A DNA stretch of 64,000 nucleotides from Cerasicoccus frondis. Lineage in GTDB: Bacteria > Verrucomicrobiota > Verrucomicrobiia > Opitutales > Cerasicoccaceae. The translations under genes and the position numbers were made by a program. Of the stretch, positions 54,255-63,944 are shown one piece after another; the first letter of the stretch is position 1, and every line of letters begins with the position of its first letter. The notes under the pieces are model-generated. The model made no database searches and had not been told where the DNA came from. It saw only the letters and a list, made by a program, of their open reading frames with translations. The DNA is taken from positions 1 to 64,000 of the forward strand of contig JAVDPC010000011.1 of the NCBI GenBank assembly GCA_031296915.1, given 5' to 3'.

Positions 54255-54791
54255 ATGATCAAATCACCATCAAAACTGAACCAATCATTAACCGCATTGG
54301 CGATTGCGCTGATACTAAGCGGATGCGCAAGCACCGCACCTTCAGCAAATTTTTCGAAAGCAATAGCAGAGGAAGAAGTTGTCGATGCGAATGACTCGGT
54401 GAAACTAAAGATCCAGGCGCAACGTGGTGTCTCTGTTGCCCACGATGACCTAAATCGTCTGGCAATTAGGATTGGTGAGCGAATTGACGTGGAGCGAAAT
54501 GAATTGGGCGTAGTGAACGATCCTCGAAAAATTGAGGTCGTTGTTTTGATTACGCGATACGAAAAGGGAGACGCAATGGCGCGTGCGATATTAGCAGGTA
54601 CGGGGCAGATTCATATCGACGCCCGTGTGGTTGTGAAGAATTCCGCTACAGGAGAATTGATCGGAGACTTTGAGATCGATAAAACTTTTGCCTGGGGTGG
54701 TATTTACGGGGCAACCACCTCGATCGAAGATGTCGAGGAAGGCTTTGCTGACGGAGTCGCAAAAGCTGTGGCTGAATCGTCGAACTCCTGA
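54255..54791 (+). CDS. DUF4410-type lipoprotein
   Basis: 178 residues. Signal peptide with lipobox LILSGCAST. The mature domain resembles DUF4410: IGERIDVERNELGVV, RKIEVVVLITRYEKGDAMARAIL, GQIHIDARVVVKNSATGELIGDFEI and AWGGIYGATTSIEDVEEGFADGVAKAV. The family is found in the outer-membrane fraction and has no known function. Isolated gene. Confidence 0.8.
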   Translation: MIKSPSKLNQSLTALAIALILSGCASTAPSANFSKAIAEEEVVDANDSVKLKIQAQRGVSVAHDDLNRLAIRIGERIDVERNELGVVNDPRKIEVVVLITRYEKGDAMARAILAGTGQIHIDARVVVKNSATGELIGDFEIDKTFAWGGIYGATTSIEDVEEGFADGVAKAVAESSNS

Positions 54792-54896
54792 TTCGCCGAA
54801 TGACCAGCGAGGAGCCTTGCTTCAGTTAAGTAGCCCCACTGCATCCAACCGCCTTGAGTCGCACCAGTTAGCACTTGGATATTTCAAGTGCTCTGT

Positions 54897-55706
54897 TCAA
54901 ACGGTGGGAATGGAGCCACCGTCAATGATGTAGTCCGCTCCGTGAATGGAACCGGCGCGCGGAGAGGCAAGAAAGGCCACCAGTTCTGCGATCTCCCACG
55001 GCCAGGCCGGGCGACCAATCGGGATGCCACCCAGCGCCTTTTCGATGCCTTGTCGTGCAGTCTCCTCGTCCGTACCGCTGTGTTCAGCAAGCCGGGACAC
55101 CATGGCCTGCGCCGCCGTCGTATAGATCCAACCGGGGGAGACGGATGTGACGCGCACTCCTTTGGGCCCAACTTCTTTCGATAGCGCTTTGCTGTATGTG
55201 GTCAGCGCTGCCTTCGCCGCAGCATATGCAGTAGTTGACTCAGGTAAGGGCAACTGCCTCTGAATCGACGAGATGTGGATCACGACGCCGGATTGACGCT
55301 CTACCATCGCTGGAACGACGACTCTGTCGACGCGCACGGCAGCCAACAGATTCAGGTTCAGCTCTTCCATCCACTGTTCATCACTGAGAGCTGCAAAACC
55401 TCCACCCGGCGCGCTTGAACCGCCGAGATTGTGGACAACAATGTCTGGCGCACCACCGAACGCATCCAGGAGTGCAGCGGCGGTTTTTCCAGCGCCTTCC
55501 GCTGAAGACAGGTCCCCCGCGAAGAAGATGCCTGGGAGGTCCGACTCCGTTGGAGCCCGACGTGCGGTGGTGGCGACCGATGCGCCAGCGGCGGCAAATC
55601 TGCGAACCATCGCTTCGCCTGCCCCCTTGGTGCCTCCTGTCACGAAGACACGTCGTCCGGCAAACTCATCGCTTGAAATTGCCAAGTCTGGTTGTTCGAT
55701 ATTCAT
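54897..55706 (-). CDS. Short-chain dehydrogenase/reductase (SDR)
   Basis: 269 residues. Cofactor loop VTGGTKGAGEAMV (residues about 22-34), NLGG, catalytic HISSIQ and YAAAKAALTTYSKAL, then the C-terminal GRPAWPWEIAELVAFLASP and GADYIIDGG typical of FabG-like enzymes. The stop-start junction with the NTF2-like gene upstream overlaps by four bases. Together with the divergent LysR gene this looks like a small inducible catabolic or detoxification module. Confidence 0.92.
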   Translation of the reverse strand: MNIEQPDLAISSDEFAGRRVFVTGGTKGAGEAMVRRFAAAGASVATTARRAPTESDLPGIFFAGDLSSAEGAGKTAAALLDAFGGAPDIVVHNLGGSSAPGGGFAALSDEQWMEELNLNLLAAVRVDRVVVPAMVERQSGVVIHISSIQRQLPLPESTTAYAAAKAALTTYSKALSKEVGPKGVRVTSVSPGWIYTTAAQAMVSRLAEHSGTDEETARQGIEKALGGIPIGRPAWPWEIAELVAFLASPRAGSIHGADYIIDGGSIPTV

Positions 55707-56041
55707 AGGATGCTCAGCTCAGAAATTTGTTCATTACTCATCCGCAATTCGTAGTTGAGATCGGCCGGGCTGCCGGGAAAATTCCCGGCTACCCTGACGG
55801 TCATCTTCAGTTGATCTCCGAACATCTGCGCGCTCATCACTGTGGCGTGTGGTTGATACCTAAGGCTCGTTTGTGAAACCCAAGATTCGATAGCAGCGGA
55901 GCCGACATGGTCCTCTTGCTCGTCGTGGACTGATGCGTCAGGCGTAAAGCAGGCAGCAGCGCCTGCGGCGTCGAAGCGGTTGACTGCTTCGACATATCTG
56001 GTCACCGCATTGGGCAACTGGTAGGTGGTGTTCGTTTTCAT
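55703..56041 (-). CDS. NTF2/SnoaL-like protein
   Basis: 112 residues from ATG 56041 (GTG 56044 adds one). AVTRYVEAVNRFDAAGAAACF and DASVHDEQEDHVGSAAIESWV are the SnoaL-like helix-cone start, and LKMTVRVAGNFPGSPADLNYEL the beta sheet. Such proteins are small isomerases, hydrolases or binding proteins. Translationally coupled to the SDR gene downstream. Confidence 0.8.
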   Translation of the reverse strand: MKTNTTYQLPNAVTRYVEAVNRFDAAGAAACFTPDASVHDEQEDHVGSAAIESWVSQTSLRYQPHATVMSAQMFGDQLKMTVRVAGNFPGSPADLNYELRMSNEQISELSIL

Positions 56042-56139
56042 CACTTGAAAGTTGCAGTATCATATCTCATTACCAGCAAAGCGTCCAATGCCGTGTTTTT
56101 GGGCTCGCTAATACTTTTAGTTTGAGTCAGCTCAAAAAG

Positions 56140-57045
56140 GTGGAACTTCGCCACCTTCGTTACTTCGTCGCCGTAGCGGCGCACGGATCGTTCAACCGAG
56201 CCGCTCAGGTCCTGCACCTCACCCAGCCCGCGCTTAGTCGCCAAGTGAAGGATCTTGAGGACGAGCTGGGCGTGCGGTTGTTTGTGCGAGGAAAGAACGC
56301 AGTGAAACTCACCGAAGCCGGTGAGCGATTCTATGATGAAGCCCGCGAAGTGTTGGCCCGAGCAGAACTAGCCGTCCAGCGGGTGCGCGGCGAGACTGCT
56401 GGTGAAGTACTGCGCGTCGGTTACTCAACTTCGGCGACAGCCGACATACTCCCCCGCGCGCTGCAGCGGTTTCAGGCAGAAAATCCTGGGGTGCGAGTCG
56501 AGCTCGCGGACCTTTCACCGCCAGAAATGAAACGGATGGCAATTGAAGGTCGATTAGATGTTGTCATCGCACTGGAGCCATCGATCGCGACTGCACCTGG
56601 ATTTCAATGGACCGAACTGCGTCGACTAACGCTCGTGCTGGTAATGCGCGCCGATCATCCATTGGCGAAATTGAAGCGCATCGCACCGAAGCGCCTGCGT
56701 GATGTCTCTCTCGTCGGGTTGGCCCAGCCTAATTTTCCCGATTATGTCCCGCATATCCGTAGAATCTTGAAACCCTTCGGCATTGAGCCACGTTTTACAG
56801 CCTTGGAGACGGACGGCATCTCCACGCTTTTCGCCAGCTTGGAGGCGTATCAGGCGGCAGCGATCCTGGCAGATAGCGTGATCAAATTCATGCCACGCTC
56901 GCTGGTGTCCCGACCATTCTTGCCAAAGTTCGATCCAGTGATCGCCACCATCGGTCAGTCGTCCACGCGTCCCAATCCAAACGCCGAATCGTTTGTCGAG
57001 TCACTGAAATCGGAAGTTCAGCACTCAAAGACTTCCGATAAATGA
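56140..57045 (+). CDS. LysR-family transcriptional regulator
   Basis: 301 residues from GTG 56140, which aligns with the usual MELRHLRYFVAVA start; a TTG at 56122 would add six. N-terminal winged HTH (GSFNRAAQVLHLTQPALSRQ, about residues 15-35), then a two-lobed effector domain. It diverges from the NTF2/SDR operon with about 100 bases between, the classic arrangement for a LysR regulator and its target genes. Effector unknown. Confidence 0.93.
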   Translation: MELRHLRYFVAVAAHGSFNRAAQVLHLTQPALSRQVKDLEDELGVRLFVRGKNAVKLTEAGERFYDEAREVLARAELAVQRVRGETAGEVLRVGYSTSATADILPRALQRFQAENPGVRVELADLSPPEMKRMAIEGRLDVVIALEPSIATAPGFQWTELRRLTLVLVMRADHPLAKLKRIAPKRLRDVSLVGLAQPNFPDYVPHIRRILKPFGIEPRFTALETDGISTLFASLEAYQAAAILADSVIKFMPRSLVSRPFLPKFDPVIATIGQSSTRPNPNAESFVESLKSEVQHSKTSDK

Positions 57046-57307
57046 CCACTCAAAAGTCCGACTCTTTGCCCCCAAGAATCGGATATTGCACCGGGACCTC
57101 ACAGTCCATCCGCCACGAAAAGCTGCATGGCTCAGGCTAACAAATCTCGTGACCCGCTTTGCGTGGCGAGGTCGCCATAAGTGGACGCTTGATAATTTTT
57201 TTTGGCGCATTTTCCGTTATTTCAGCGTGTTAGAATAATAATGATTAACAAACGCCCTGCCCCGCCGAGCCAGTAGTGTCTGGGAGAGCAGCGCATCTAT
57301 CGATTTG

Positions 57308-59956
57308 ATGAAGAGAGTTAAATCAAATCTTCACACACTCCAACAACAACGGTTTATGATAGCGCCACTAGAGATAAAACCGCACACCATCCGGACCTTA
57401 ACGCTGGCTCTTGCAATAACAGGCATAGTGGCCTCTACAGCCAACCTTGCATCCGCTGATCCCGATGTCTATGGGCCAACGCCTTTCTATAAAATATTGG
57501 AATCTAGCTTTTCCAAATCTTGGACGCCCGCCGCCAATGACGTCATCGACAATCGCGAGCATATCCTGCTGCTGGATGCGGCGACACAGTCCTACTGCCT
57601 AAGCATAGATTCAACCACCTCCCACACGCTCACCGTTACCAGCGTATCGGACATCACGAGCGGCACTGGGACGTACGGGACGGTCTTGCGCAGTATGTTT
57701 CAAATTCTTGATCGGCATACGCATGAGCTTTTCGAGGAGAGCCTGAGTGGCACTTACTCAATTCAACCCGAGCTCATGTCCTATTTTTCGATCGACGCCG
57801 ACGCCGCGACAGGTGTCAGCGCCGCCACGTCTTTGACCGTTCGTGACCGCGCCTCTTTCTACATGGAAGAGCAAAGCATCATCGCCTACCTCATTTTCAC
57901 GTTCACGGGCGACGCCGAGTCGACCAAGGTTCAGGCGACGACGCGCTTGATTTATAATGCAGTTACGGAGGAATATGAGGAAGACCCCGCCTGGTCTTCC
58001 GATCAATGGCTGGTCATGAACTCAACTTCCGTTTCGCTGACCTCAACCGAAGCCGACGCCACCGAGTTCCTCCTCGCCAACTCATTTGATCTCATTGATT
58101 TCAGCCTTGAGGATGGTTCAGATTTCAACGCCGGGAGCATCCCTTGGCAAACGAACTCATTCGCCAGCTATCCAACCGATAGCGAAGGAAATCTTGCGGT
58201 CTGGGATTTCTACGACAGCGCGCTGTTTAACTTTTTTCCCAATAAGGTTGATGACTTTTACCAGGCCCAATTTGGCGACAGCGATGACGCCGCCGAAGCA
58301 GCCGAGCAAGCGCTCAATGCGATTGAAACAATGCTGATCGCTGAGGGTTCTGCGCTGCGCTATGACAAATCGGTTTACCTCGCTTATCGCGAAAACTCCT
58401 TGAGTCATCGCTTCGGCGCCTTCGACATCTACAACGCCGCGCTGGGCGAGCGCACCGTCGCCGACATCTATTTCGTCAACGCGACGGATGACGACGGCGT
58501 TTACCATCCGTTCATGGTGATTTTTTCGCACAACGCCTCCGGCGGCCCGAACTTCCTGATTGATGTAGCCCGCCCGCCGGGAGACGGAACAACGAGCGGC
58601 TATGAAAGCCAGACCATTACGCGCAACGCGATACTTGAGGCAAGAATCACGAAGATTCCCCTAAAGGATTATGGCCTGATCACAAACCTGACCGACAATG
58701 ACATGGCGGGGCTGGGTTTGGCGACATTGGCGAGCGACGCGGGGCTGCCCGAAGCAGACTGGAATGTCTTAAACTACGCTGGTAACGCAGCCACCGGAAT
58801 TGGCATCGATGGCGCGAAAATATACCCTGCGATGAACAACGAAATCGTGTTGGCGACCAGCGTTGCCGAAATCACCTCCACAGGACTGCATGTTGGTCGT
58901 GGCATGAGCCTGCACTCGCACGCAGATGGGCATGGCTACAATGGCAATGGCATAAACCTTTATAATATCGAAGACTATGAGGGGCGCACACACCCGCCGC
59001 TGATAGGCTTCTCCTTTGACGGCGTGGCCATCTATGGCAAATACGAATCGGCATACAGCATGGACGGCGATGACGTGGCGCTCGACGAATTTGGCGGGCA
59101 TAGTCACGGAGACTATGGTTACCATTATCACGCATTTGAGGGTTCCGTTACGCAGACGATCAGCATGCCCACAACTCCGCCATTTGATGTCACTTATAAT
59201 CAGCACTATTTTTCGGTTGGTGCCTGGAAAGGCGACGTGAATGAGATCCCTGGATTCGCCGTCAACACGGAGAATCAATTTGAAGACGACGACACTAAAA
59301 AATACATCGGCGGTAGCAATACCGCCACGGCGACCATCGCCGTGATCACCACCCAACCCCAGGACGTCGCCATCACCAGCGGAGATGCGACCACCCTCAC
59401 AGTCGTTGCCACGGACGCCAGTGGCTACCAGTGGTATTCCGGCGAGAGCGGCGATACGACCAACCCGATCGATGACGCCACCGCTGCTTCCGTTGCTGTC
59501 AGCCCGACCACCACCAGCACTTACTGGGTTGCCATCAATGGAACCGAAGGCTTCGTAACCAACTCTGACACCGTCACCGTTACCGTTGCCGACGCAACCT
59601 CCGCCTATGAAATCTGGGCGGCGGCCAACGTTCCCGACGCCACTGGCGAAAACGAGGACCCGGACGGAGACGGCATCGAAAACATTATCGAATACGCTCT
59701 CGGTTTAAGCCCAACGGTCACTGATTCCTTTCCACTGGTCCTCAATATCACGACCCCCAGCGCCGCTGAGTATAGCCGCCCCGAAGGAGGCGCCGAAGGC
59801 ATAACCTACATTCTTCAGACGTCCGAGGACTTGGAAATTTGGACAGCCAACACCGACTTCTCAACCACTTCGCAAGGCAACGGATTTGAAACCGTGACGC
59901 ATCAACTCTCCATTAGCGGCATGATCTTCGTTCGCTTGAATGTTCAATCAGAGTAA
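57308..59956 (+). CDS. Large secreted YHYH-domain protein
   Basis: 882 residues from ATG 57308; ATG 57356 is also possible and begins nearer the signal helix (TLTLALAITGIVASTANLASA). Residues 480-660 contain HVGRGMSLHSHADGHGYNG and GGHSHGDYGYHYHAFEGS, the YHYH domain, rich in His and probably metal-binding. Residues about 665-760 form an Ig-like domain, then DPDGDGIENIIEYALGL, a Ca-binding type-3-like repeat used near the C-termini of Verrucomicrobia exoproteins. Function unknown. Confidence 0.8.
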   Translation: MKRVKSNLHTLQQQRFMIAPLEIKPHTIRTLTLALAITGIVASTANLASADPDVYGPTPFYKILESSFSKSWTPAANDVIDNREHILLLDAATQSYCLSIDSTTSHTLTVTSVSDITSGTGTYGTVLRSMFQILDRHTHELFEESLSGTYSIQPELMSYFSIDADAATGVSAATSLTVRDRASFYMEEQSIIAYLIFTFTGDAESTKVQATTRLIYNAVTEEYEEDPAWSSDQWLVMNSTSVSLTSTEADATEFLLANSFDLIDFSLEDGSDFNAGSIPWQTNSFASYPTDSEGNLAVWDFYDSALFNFFPNKVDDFYQAQFGDSDDAAEAAEQALNAIETMLIAEGSALRYDKSVYLAYRENSLSHRFGAFDIYNAALGERTVADIYFVNATDDDGVYHPFMVIFSHNASGGPNFLIDVARPPGDGTTSGYESQTITRNAILEARITKIPLKDYGLITNLTDNDMAGLGLATLASDAGLPEADWNVLNYAGNAATGIGIDGAKIYPAMNNEIVLATSVAEITSTGLHVGRGMSLHSHADGHGYNGNGINLYNIEDYEGRTHPPLIGFSFDGVAIYGKYESAYSMDGDDVALDEFGGHSHGDYGYHYHAFEGSVTQTISMPTTPPFDVTYNQHYFSVGAWKGDVNEIPGFAVNTENQFEDDDTKKYIGGSNTATATIAVITTQPQDVAITSGDATTLTVVATDASGYQWYSGESGDTTNPIDDATAASVAVSPTTTSTYWVAINGTEGFVTNSDTVTVTVADATSAYEIWAAANVPDATGENEDPDGDGIENIIEYALGLSPTVTDSFPLVLNITTPSAAEYSRPEGGAEGITYILQTSEDLEIWTANTDFSTTSQGNGFETVTHQLSISGMIFVRLNVQSE

Positions 59957-60029
59957 GCAGTGCCTGGGATTTTAAGAAGTTGATGGCGCGAGCAGGAACG
60001 AACGCCGCACAGGACAAATTGCTGTTCCT

Positions 60030-61583
60030 TTAAGCCTCTCTCAGCAATTGAGCAAAGCGCTCGGACTGCGCCTCATACGTGGCAGCACTTGCTTGCGGCA
60101 ATACCTCGCTACCGGGCTCCGGCTGGCAAAACTGCGCCTCCAACTCGGTGATCGGCAAGCTGAGGCTACAGTTGGCGGCGCGCATCGCCGCGCCCAGCGC
60201 CACTGAGCCACTGATCGCCAAGCGCTGAACCTTGGTCTGAAAGACATCTGCGGCGACCTGGGCAATGGCGTCATTCGTCGAGGCGCCACCAGTCAGGTAA
60301 ATCACTTTCGGCTCCAGTTGCATCCAAGCGCTGCGTAGCTTCAGGTTGATGCACTGCCCCTCCACACAGGCGCGGATGGCGGCATCGGCGTCGGCCCATT
60401 CCTCAAACGTGCTGCTGCCCGATAACACCGGAGCAATCCAATCCAGGCGCGGGCTAATTTCCGGTCGAAAGAACGGCAGCATCACGTTGCCGCCATTGCC
60501 AGGAGGCGTCGCTTGCAACGCCGTCGTAAACCGTGACCAATCGTAGCCAAACCGGTTCTTCACCTCTTCACGGGCCAGCGAGCCATTAACGAAGCACTGC
60601 AACGACATCGGCCCGCCCAGCGGATTGCCAAACACGTGGCCATAGCCAGCCGGATCGGTCACGATGCCCGGCATCGCAGCAAAGAAGGTGTCCGAAGTTC
60701 CCAGCGACACCACCACTTTGCCAGGTTGGCTCGCGCCCATGCCAACGAGGCTGCTCGGGTTGTCCCCGGTAAACACCGTCACCGGAATGCCCGCAGGCAG
60801 GCCATATTTCTCCGCGAAAAACTCAGACAAATAGCCGACTTCGGTCGCCCCGTCCACCACGGGCGGCAACTTTTCTTTCAGCCCCGGGGCCGTGGCGTCC
60901 AGCAATTGCGCATCCCAGGTCCACGTCGAGACGTTGAGCAAGTTCATGCCAGCGCCATCGCCGGTGTCCAGCGGCGCATCCGCCCCACACAACACCGAGC
61001 AAATGAACGAACTCACCAGGTGAATACGCTCCGTCCGCGCATAGCCGCCGGGATCCATTTTATAAAAACGCCGGATCTGCGGGCCGGTAAATCGCTCGAT
61101 CGCGACTGAGCCGGACTTCTCGCAAACGGCCTGTTGGCCGCCCACCGCCGCCGCGATTTCGGCGCATTCCTCCCCCGTCGAGGTATCCATCCAAATCGGC
61201 GATGTGCTGCACGCCAGGCACTGGGCAAGCTGATCGCTGAGTGTGCCGTTTGCGTCGAGCATGCTCACGCGGTCCACCCATTTTCCGTTGAGATAAACCG
61301 AGCCATGCTGCTGCCCGGCGCCGGAAACCGCCGCGATCTGCGAGAGGTCGCACAGGTCGGCCAACTCCGCCAAGAGCAGCTCCAAGGCATCGAGCCACAT
61401 CAGGGGGTTGGCGTGCACTTCACCTGCAGGCCCATCCGGGATAAAGCCCGACGGGGCGTTGTATTGAGGAAGGCTCTGGCCGAAATTCACCGAGGCTTCG
61501 GCCACAACGGACCCGCTGTCGGTGTCGATCACCAGACCGGAAAAACTTTGCGTGGACGCATCGAGACCTAAGACATGGGGCAT
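60030..61583 (-). CDS. xylB: FGGY-family carbohydrate kinase (xylulokinase-like)
   Basis: 517 residues. LGLDASTQSFSGLVID is the N-terminal phosphate loop, ALVSGAGQQHGSVYL-type AAVSGAGQQHGSVYLN and DTGDGAGMNLLNV follow, PGKVVVSLGTSDTFFA is the hinge/phosphate-2 loop and IYLTGGASTND the adenosine motif. QQHG and the active Asp in DTGDGAG fit xylulokinase, but other pentulose kinases are possible. AAGGAAG lies 8 bases before ATG 61583. No isomerase gene is adjacent. Confidence 0.85.
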   Translation of the reverse strand: MPHVLGLDASTQSFSGLVIDTDSGSVVAEASVNFGQSLPQYNAPSGFIPDGPAGEVHANPLMWLDALELLLAELADLCDLSQIAAVSGAGQQHGSVYLNGKWVDRVSMLDANGTLSDQLAQCLACSTSPIWMDTSTGEECAEIAAAVGGQQAVCEKSGSVAIERFTGPQIRRFYKMDPGGYARTERIHLVSSFICSVLCGADAPLDTGDGAGMNLLNVSTWTWDAQLLDATAPGLKEKLPPVVDGATEVGYLSEFFAEKYGLPAGIPVTVFTGDNPSSLVGMGASQPGKVVVSLGTSDTFFAAMPGIVTDPAGYGHVFGNPLGGPMSLQCFVNGSLAREEVKNRFGYDWSRFTTALQATPPGNGGNVMLPFFRPEISPRLDWIAPVLSGSSTFEEWADADAAIRACVEGQCINLKLRSAWMQLEPKVIYLTGGASTNDAIAQVAADVFQTKVQRLAISGSVALGAAMRAANCSLSLPITELEAQFCQPEPGSEVLPQASAATYEAQSERFAQLLREA

Positions 61584-61716
61584 GGCGAAACTTCCTTTTT
61601 GGGATTCAAGTACTTACACTATTTTAAACCGATTGGGTCAATTTGGGAATAGCGCCGCTCGCCAAAAACTTTGCAGTTTCAGTCAATTCACACCCCAGCT
61701 AATCAAGCGCCGAGTG

Positions 61717-62535
61717 CTAAATCAACGACTGCAAAAACTCGCCCACACGCACCGCGACCTTGCAGAGTTGATCACGGTTGTCGCCGACGATCGCGTGCCC
61801 GATGTTGTCAAACTCGGCGTACTCGGCGCGGCTGCCGCCCGCCCGCCAAGCCGCTTGCCCCAACGCGCCCTGTCGCTTATGCACAACCGGGTCCTGGCGG
61901 CCATAGATGAACACCGCAGGCGGCAAACCCGGCGCCACGTGCGTCAACGCGCTCGCTTGATGATAAAGCGACGGATTCTCCGGATAATTGACGCCGAGCA
62001 AATTCCGCTCCGCGCCCGGCTGCTCTCCATTATCAAACCAGCGCGTTATGAAATCCAATGGCCCCCAAAGCTCAACCAAGCCCTGACAGCCCGGCAGTCT
62101 GCCGGTCGTCAAAGACAACGCAGTCAACGCGCCGCCAGCAGAACTGCCGCCGACAAACAACTTGCCCGCATCTACGTTCCACGCGGCGGCGTTTTCCCTC
62201 AGCCAACTCCACGCATAGGCGACATCGTCCACCGGCTTGGGAAAGGTCGGCGACTCGGGCGTGCCCAAGCGATAATTCGGCGCAAAAACCGTCACCCCTA
62301 AATGCAGCGCTAAATAACGCCCCAGGTAAGAGCATGCCTCGGGATGCCCAGTCTGAAAACCACCGCCATGCACGAGCATGATCGCAGGCATCCCAAGCGT
62401 GGATGCTGCCGGCTGGAAAATCATCACCTGCTGTTGCCAACCATCGATTTCGCGAATCGGCAAAGCGCGGGCAGTTAGGACACCGGGGCAATCCGCCTCG
62501 ACTGGCAGCGCGACGATTTCCTCAATGCTCAGCAT
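61717..62535 (-). CDS. Alpha/beta hydrolase (HSL-type esterase)
   Basis: 272 residues from ATG 62535, 16 bases past the stop of the DAHP synthase gene. VHGGGFQTGHPEACS gives the HGGG oxyanion hole, FVGGSSAGGALTALS the GxSxG nucleophile, FIYGRQDPVV the acid and NIGHAIVGDN the catalytic His. This is the hormone-sensitive-lipase (alpha/beta hydrolase-3) family; substrate unknown. Probably cotranscribed with aroG. Confidence 0.88.
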   Translation of the reverse strand: MLSIEEIVALPVEADCPGVLTARALPIREIDGWQQQVMIFQPAASTLGMPAIMLVHGGGFQTGHPEACSYLGRYLALHLGVTVFAPNYRLGTPESPTFPKPVDDVAYAWSWLRENAAAWNVDAGKLFVGGSSAGGALTALSLTTGRLPGCQGLVELWGPLDFITRWFDNGEQPGAERNLLGVNYPENPSLYHQASALTHVAPGLPPAVFIYGRQDPVVHKRQGALGQAAWRAGGSRAEYAEFDNIGHAIVGDNRDQLCKVAVRVGEFLQSLI

Positions 62536-62551
62536 CGACCAGCGACTGATT

Positions 62552-63622
62552 TTAGGCGAAGCGCGGCGCGAGCTTTTCGTAAGCGGCGCGCAGGCTCTTT
62601 TCGGTGTCTTCCCAGCCCAGGCAAGGGTCGGTGATCGACACGCCGTACTCCAAATCAGCGATCGGCTGCGGAAATTTCTGGCTGCCATGCTTGAGGTTGC
62701 TCTCGACCATCGCGCCGATCATGGCGTGGTTGCCATCGAGGATCTGCTGCACGGCTTCGTCCAGGATCTCCGGGCTCTTCGCCGGGTCCTTGCCGCTGTT
62801 GTCGTGCGCGCAGTCCACCATGACGGCTGGGATCAGCCCCTTGGCCTTAAGCTGCTCGGCGTAGTCCTTGACCTGCTGGGCGGAGTAATTCGGGCCCGCC
62901 TTGCCGCCACGGAGAACGAGGTGGCAGTTTGGGTTGCCCTTGGTGGTCACAGCCGATGCGCGGCCATTGGCCCCGATGCCGAGGAAAGTCTGTTGCTGGC
63001 TTGCCGCTTTGATCGCGTTGATCGCGGCTTCAATCGAGCCGTCTGTGCTGTTTTTGAAACCGAGCGGCATGGAGAGGCCTGACGCCATCTGGCGGTGAGT
63101 TTGGCTCTCGGTCGTGCGCGCGCCAATGGCGGTCCAGCAAATGAGGTCGGCAATGTACTGCGGCGTAATGGGGTCGAGCAGCTCGGTCGCGGTCGGCAGG
63201 CCGATGTCGATCACTTCGCGCAGGAAGCAGCGGGCGATTTTGAGCCCTTCGGGGATGTCGCACTGGCCGTCGAGCTGCGGGTCCATGATCAGGCCCTTCC
63301 AGCCAACCGTCGTGCGCGGCTTCTCAAAATAGACCCGCATGACGATGTAAACGCGGTCTTCGAGCTCCTTGGCGAGCTTGACGAGCTTGCGCGCATAGTC
63401 GCGACCAGCCTCCAGGTCGTGAATCGAGCACGGGCCCACCACCACGAGCAGGCGCGGATCATCGCCAAAAATAATGCGGTGGATGGTCTGCCGCGCCTCG
63501 GTGACGAATTCCGCCTGCGCGTCGGTCTTGGGGATGGACGTGAGCAGCTCTTCCGGGCTGGGCAGCTCCCGGATGGATTCGATGTTGATGTCGGTCGTGT
63601 TGATCACTGGCTGAACTTGCAT
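62552..63622 (-). CDS. aroG: 3-deoxy-7-phosphoheptulonate synthase (class I, AroG-type)
   Basis: 356 residues. VVVGPCSIHDLEAGRDYARKL, YFEKPRTTVGWKGLIMDP, WTAIGARTTESQTHRQMASGL and GNPNCHLVLRGGKAGPNY are the class I AroF/AroG/AroH signatures; PAVMVDCAHDNSGKDP is the metal-binding block. First step of aromatic amino-acid synthesis, probably feedback-inhibited through N-terminal residues, though which amino acid cannot be read. Start ATG 63622. Confidence 0.95.
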   Translation of the reverse strand: MQVQPVINTTDINIESIRELPSPEELLTSIPKTDAQAEFVTEARQTIHRIIFGDDPRLLVVVGPCSIHDLEAGRDYARKLVKLAKELEDRVYIVMRVYFEKPRTTVGWKGLIMDPQLDGQCDIPEGLKIARCFLREVIDIGLPTATELLDPITPQYIADLICWTAIGARTTESQTHRQMASGLSMPLGFKNSTDGSIEAAINAIKAASQQQTFLGIGANGRASAVTTKGNPNCHLVLRGGKAGPNYSAQQVKDYAEQLKAKGLIPAVMVDCAHDNSGKDPAKSPEILDEAVQQILDGNHAMIGAMVESNLKHGSQKFPQPIADLEYGVSITDPCLGWEDTEKSLRAAYEKLAPRFA

Positions 63623-63763
63623 GTTAACGAGGGCCGAAATTGGGCTTGGAAAAAACGGTCAATAACGCCCATGCCAGCGCCGGACTCAAGCCAAAAACCG
63701 GATAAGCTTATATATCGCAGCGCAGCCGATCAGGACTAAAACTTTATTGAATGCGCATTTTTC

Positions 63764-63944
63764 AACCACGAAGCGCACGGAGCGCACGAAGGGTGTAGCT
63801 AAATGATTTCTGATTAAGGTGGAGCCTGCTGTCCCCAGCAGGCTGTTCCATCATGCTGGCAGAGAGGCAACTGAAAGCCCGGTAGGGACACGGGCTCCAC
63901 CTTTGCCACCTACTTTTTTCATCTACTTCGTGTCCTTCGTGGTT
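63764..63944. mobile_element. Gene-less inverted-repeat element with CACGAAG arms
   Basis: AACCACGAAG (63764-63773) recurs inverted at 63935-63944. The arms are tandem CACGAAG-type units (three on the left with CG spacers, two on the right). Inside, AAGGTGGAGCC (63816-63826) pairs perfectly with GGCTCCACCTT (63893-63903) and encloses a second perfect stem GCCTGCTG/CAGCAGGC (63824-63843). The arm design parallels the GxxExxY unit at 30535-30973 but no gene is present. Confidence 0.65.
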
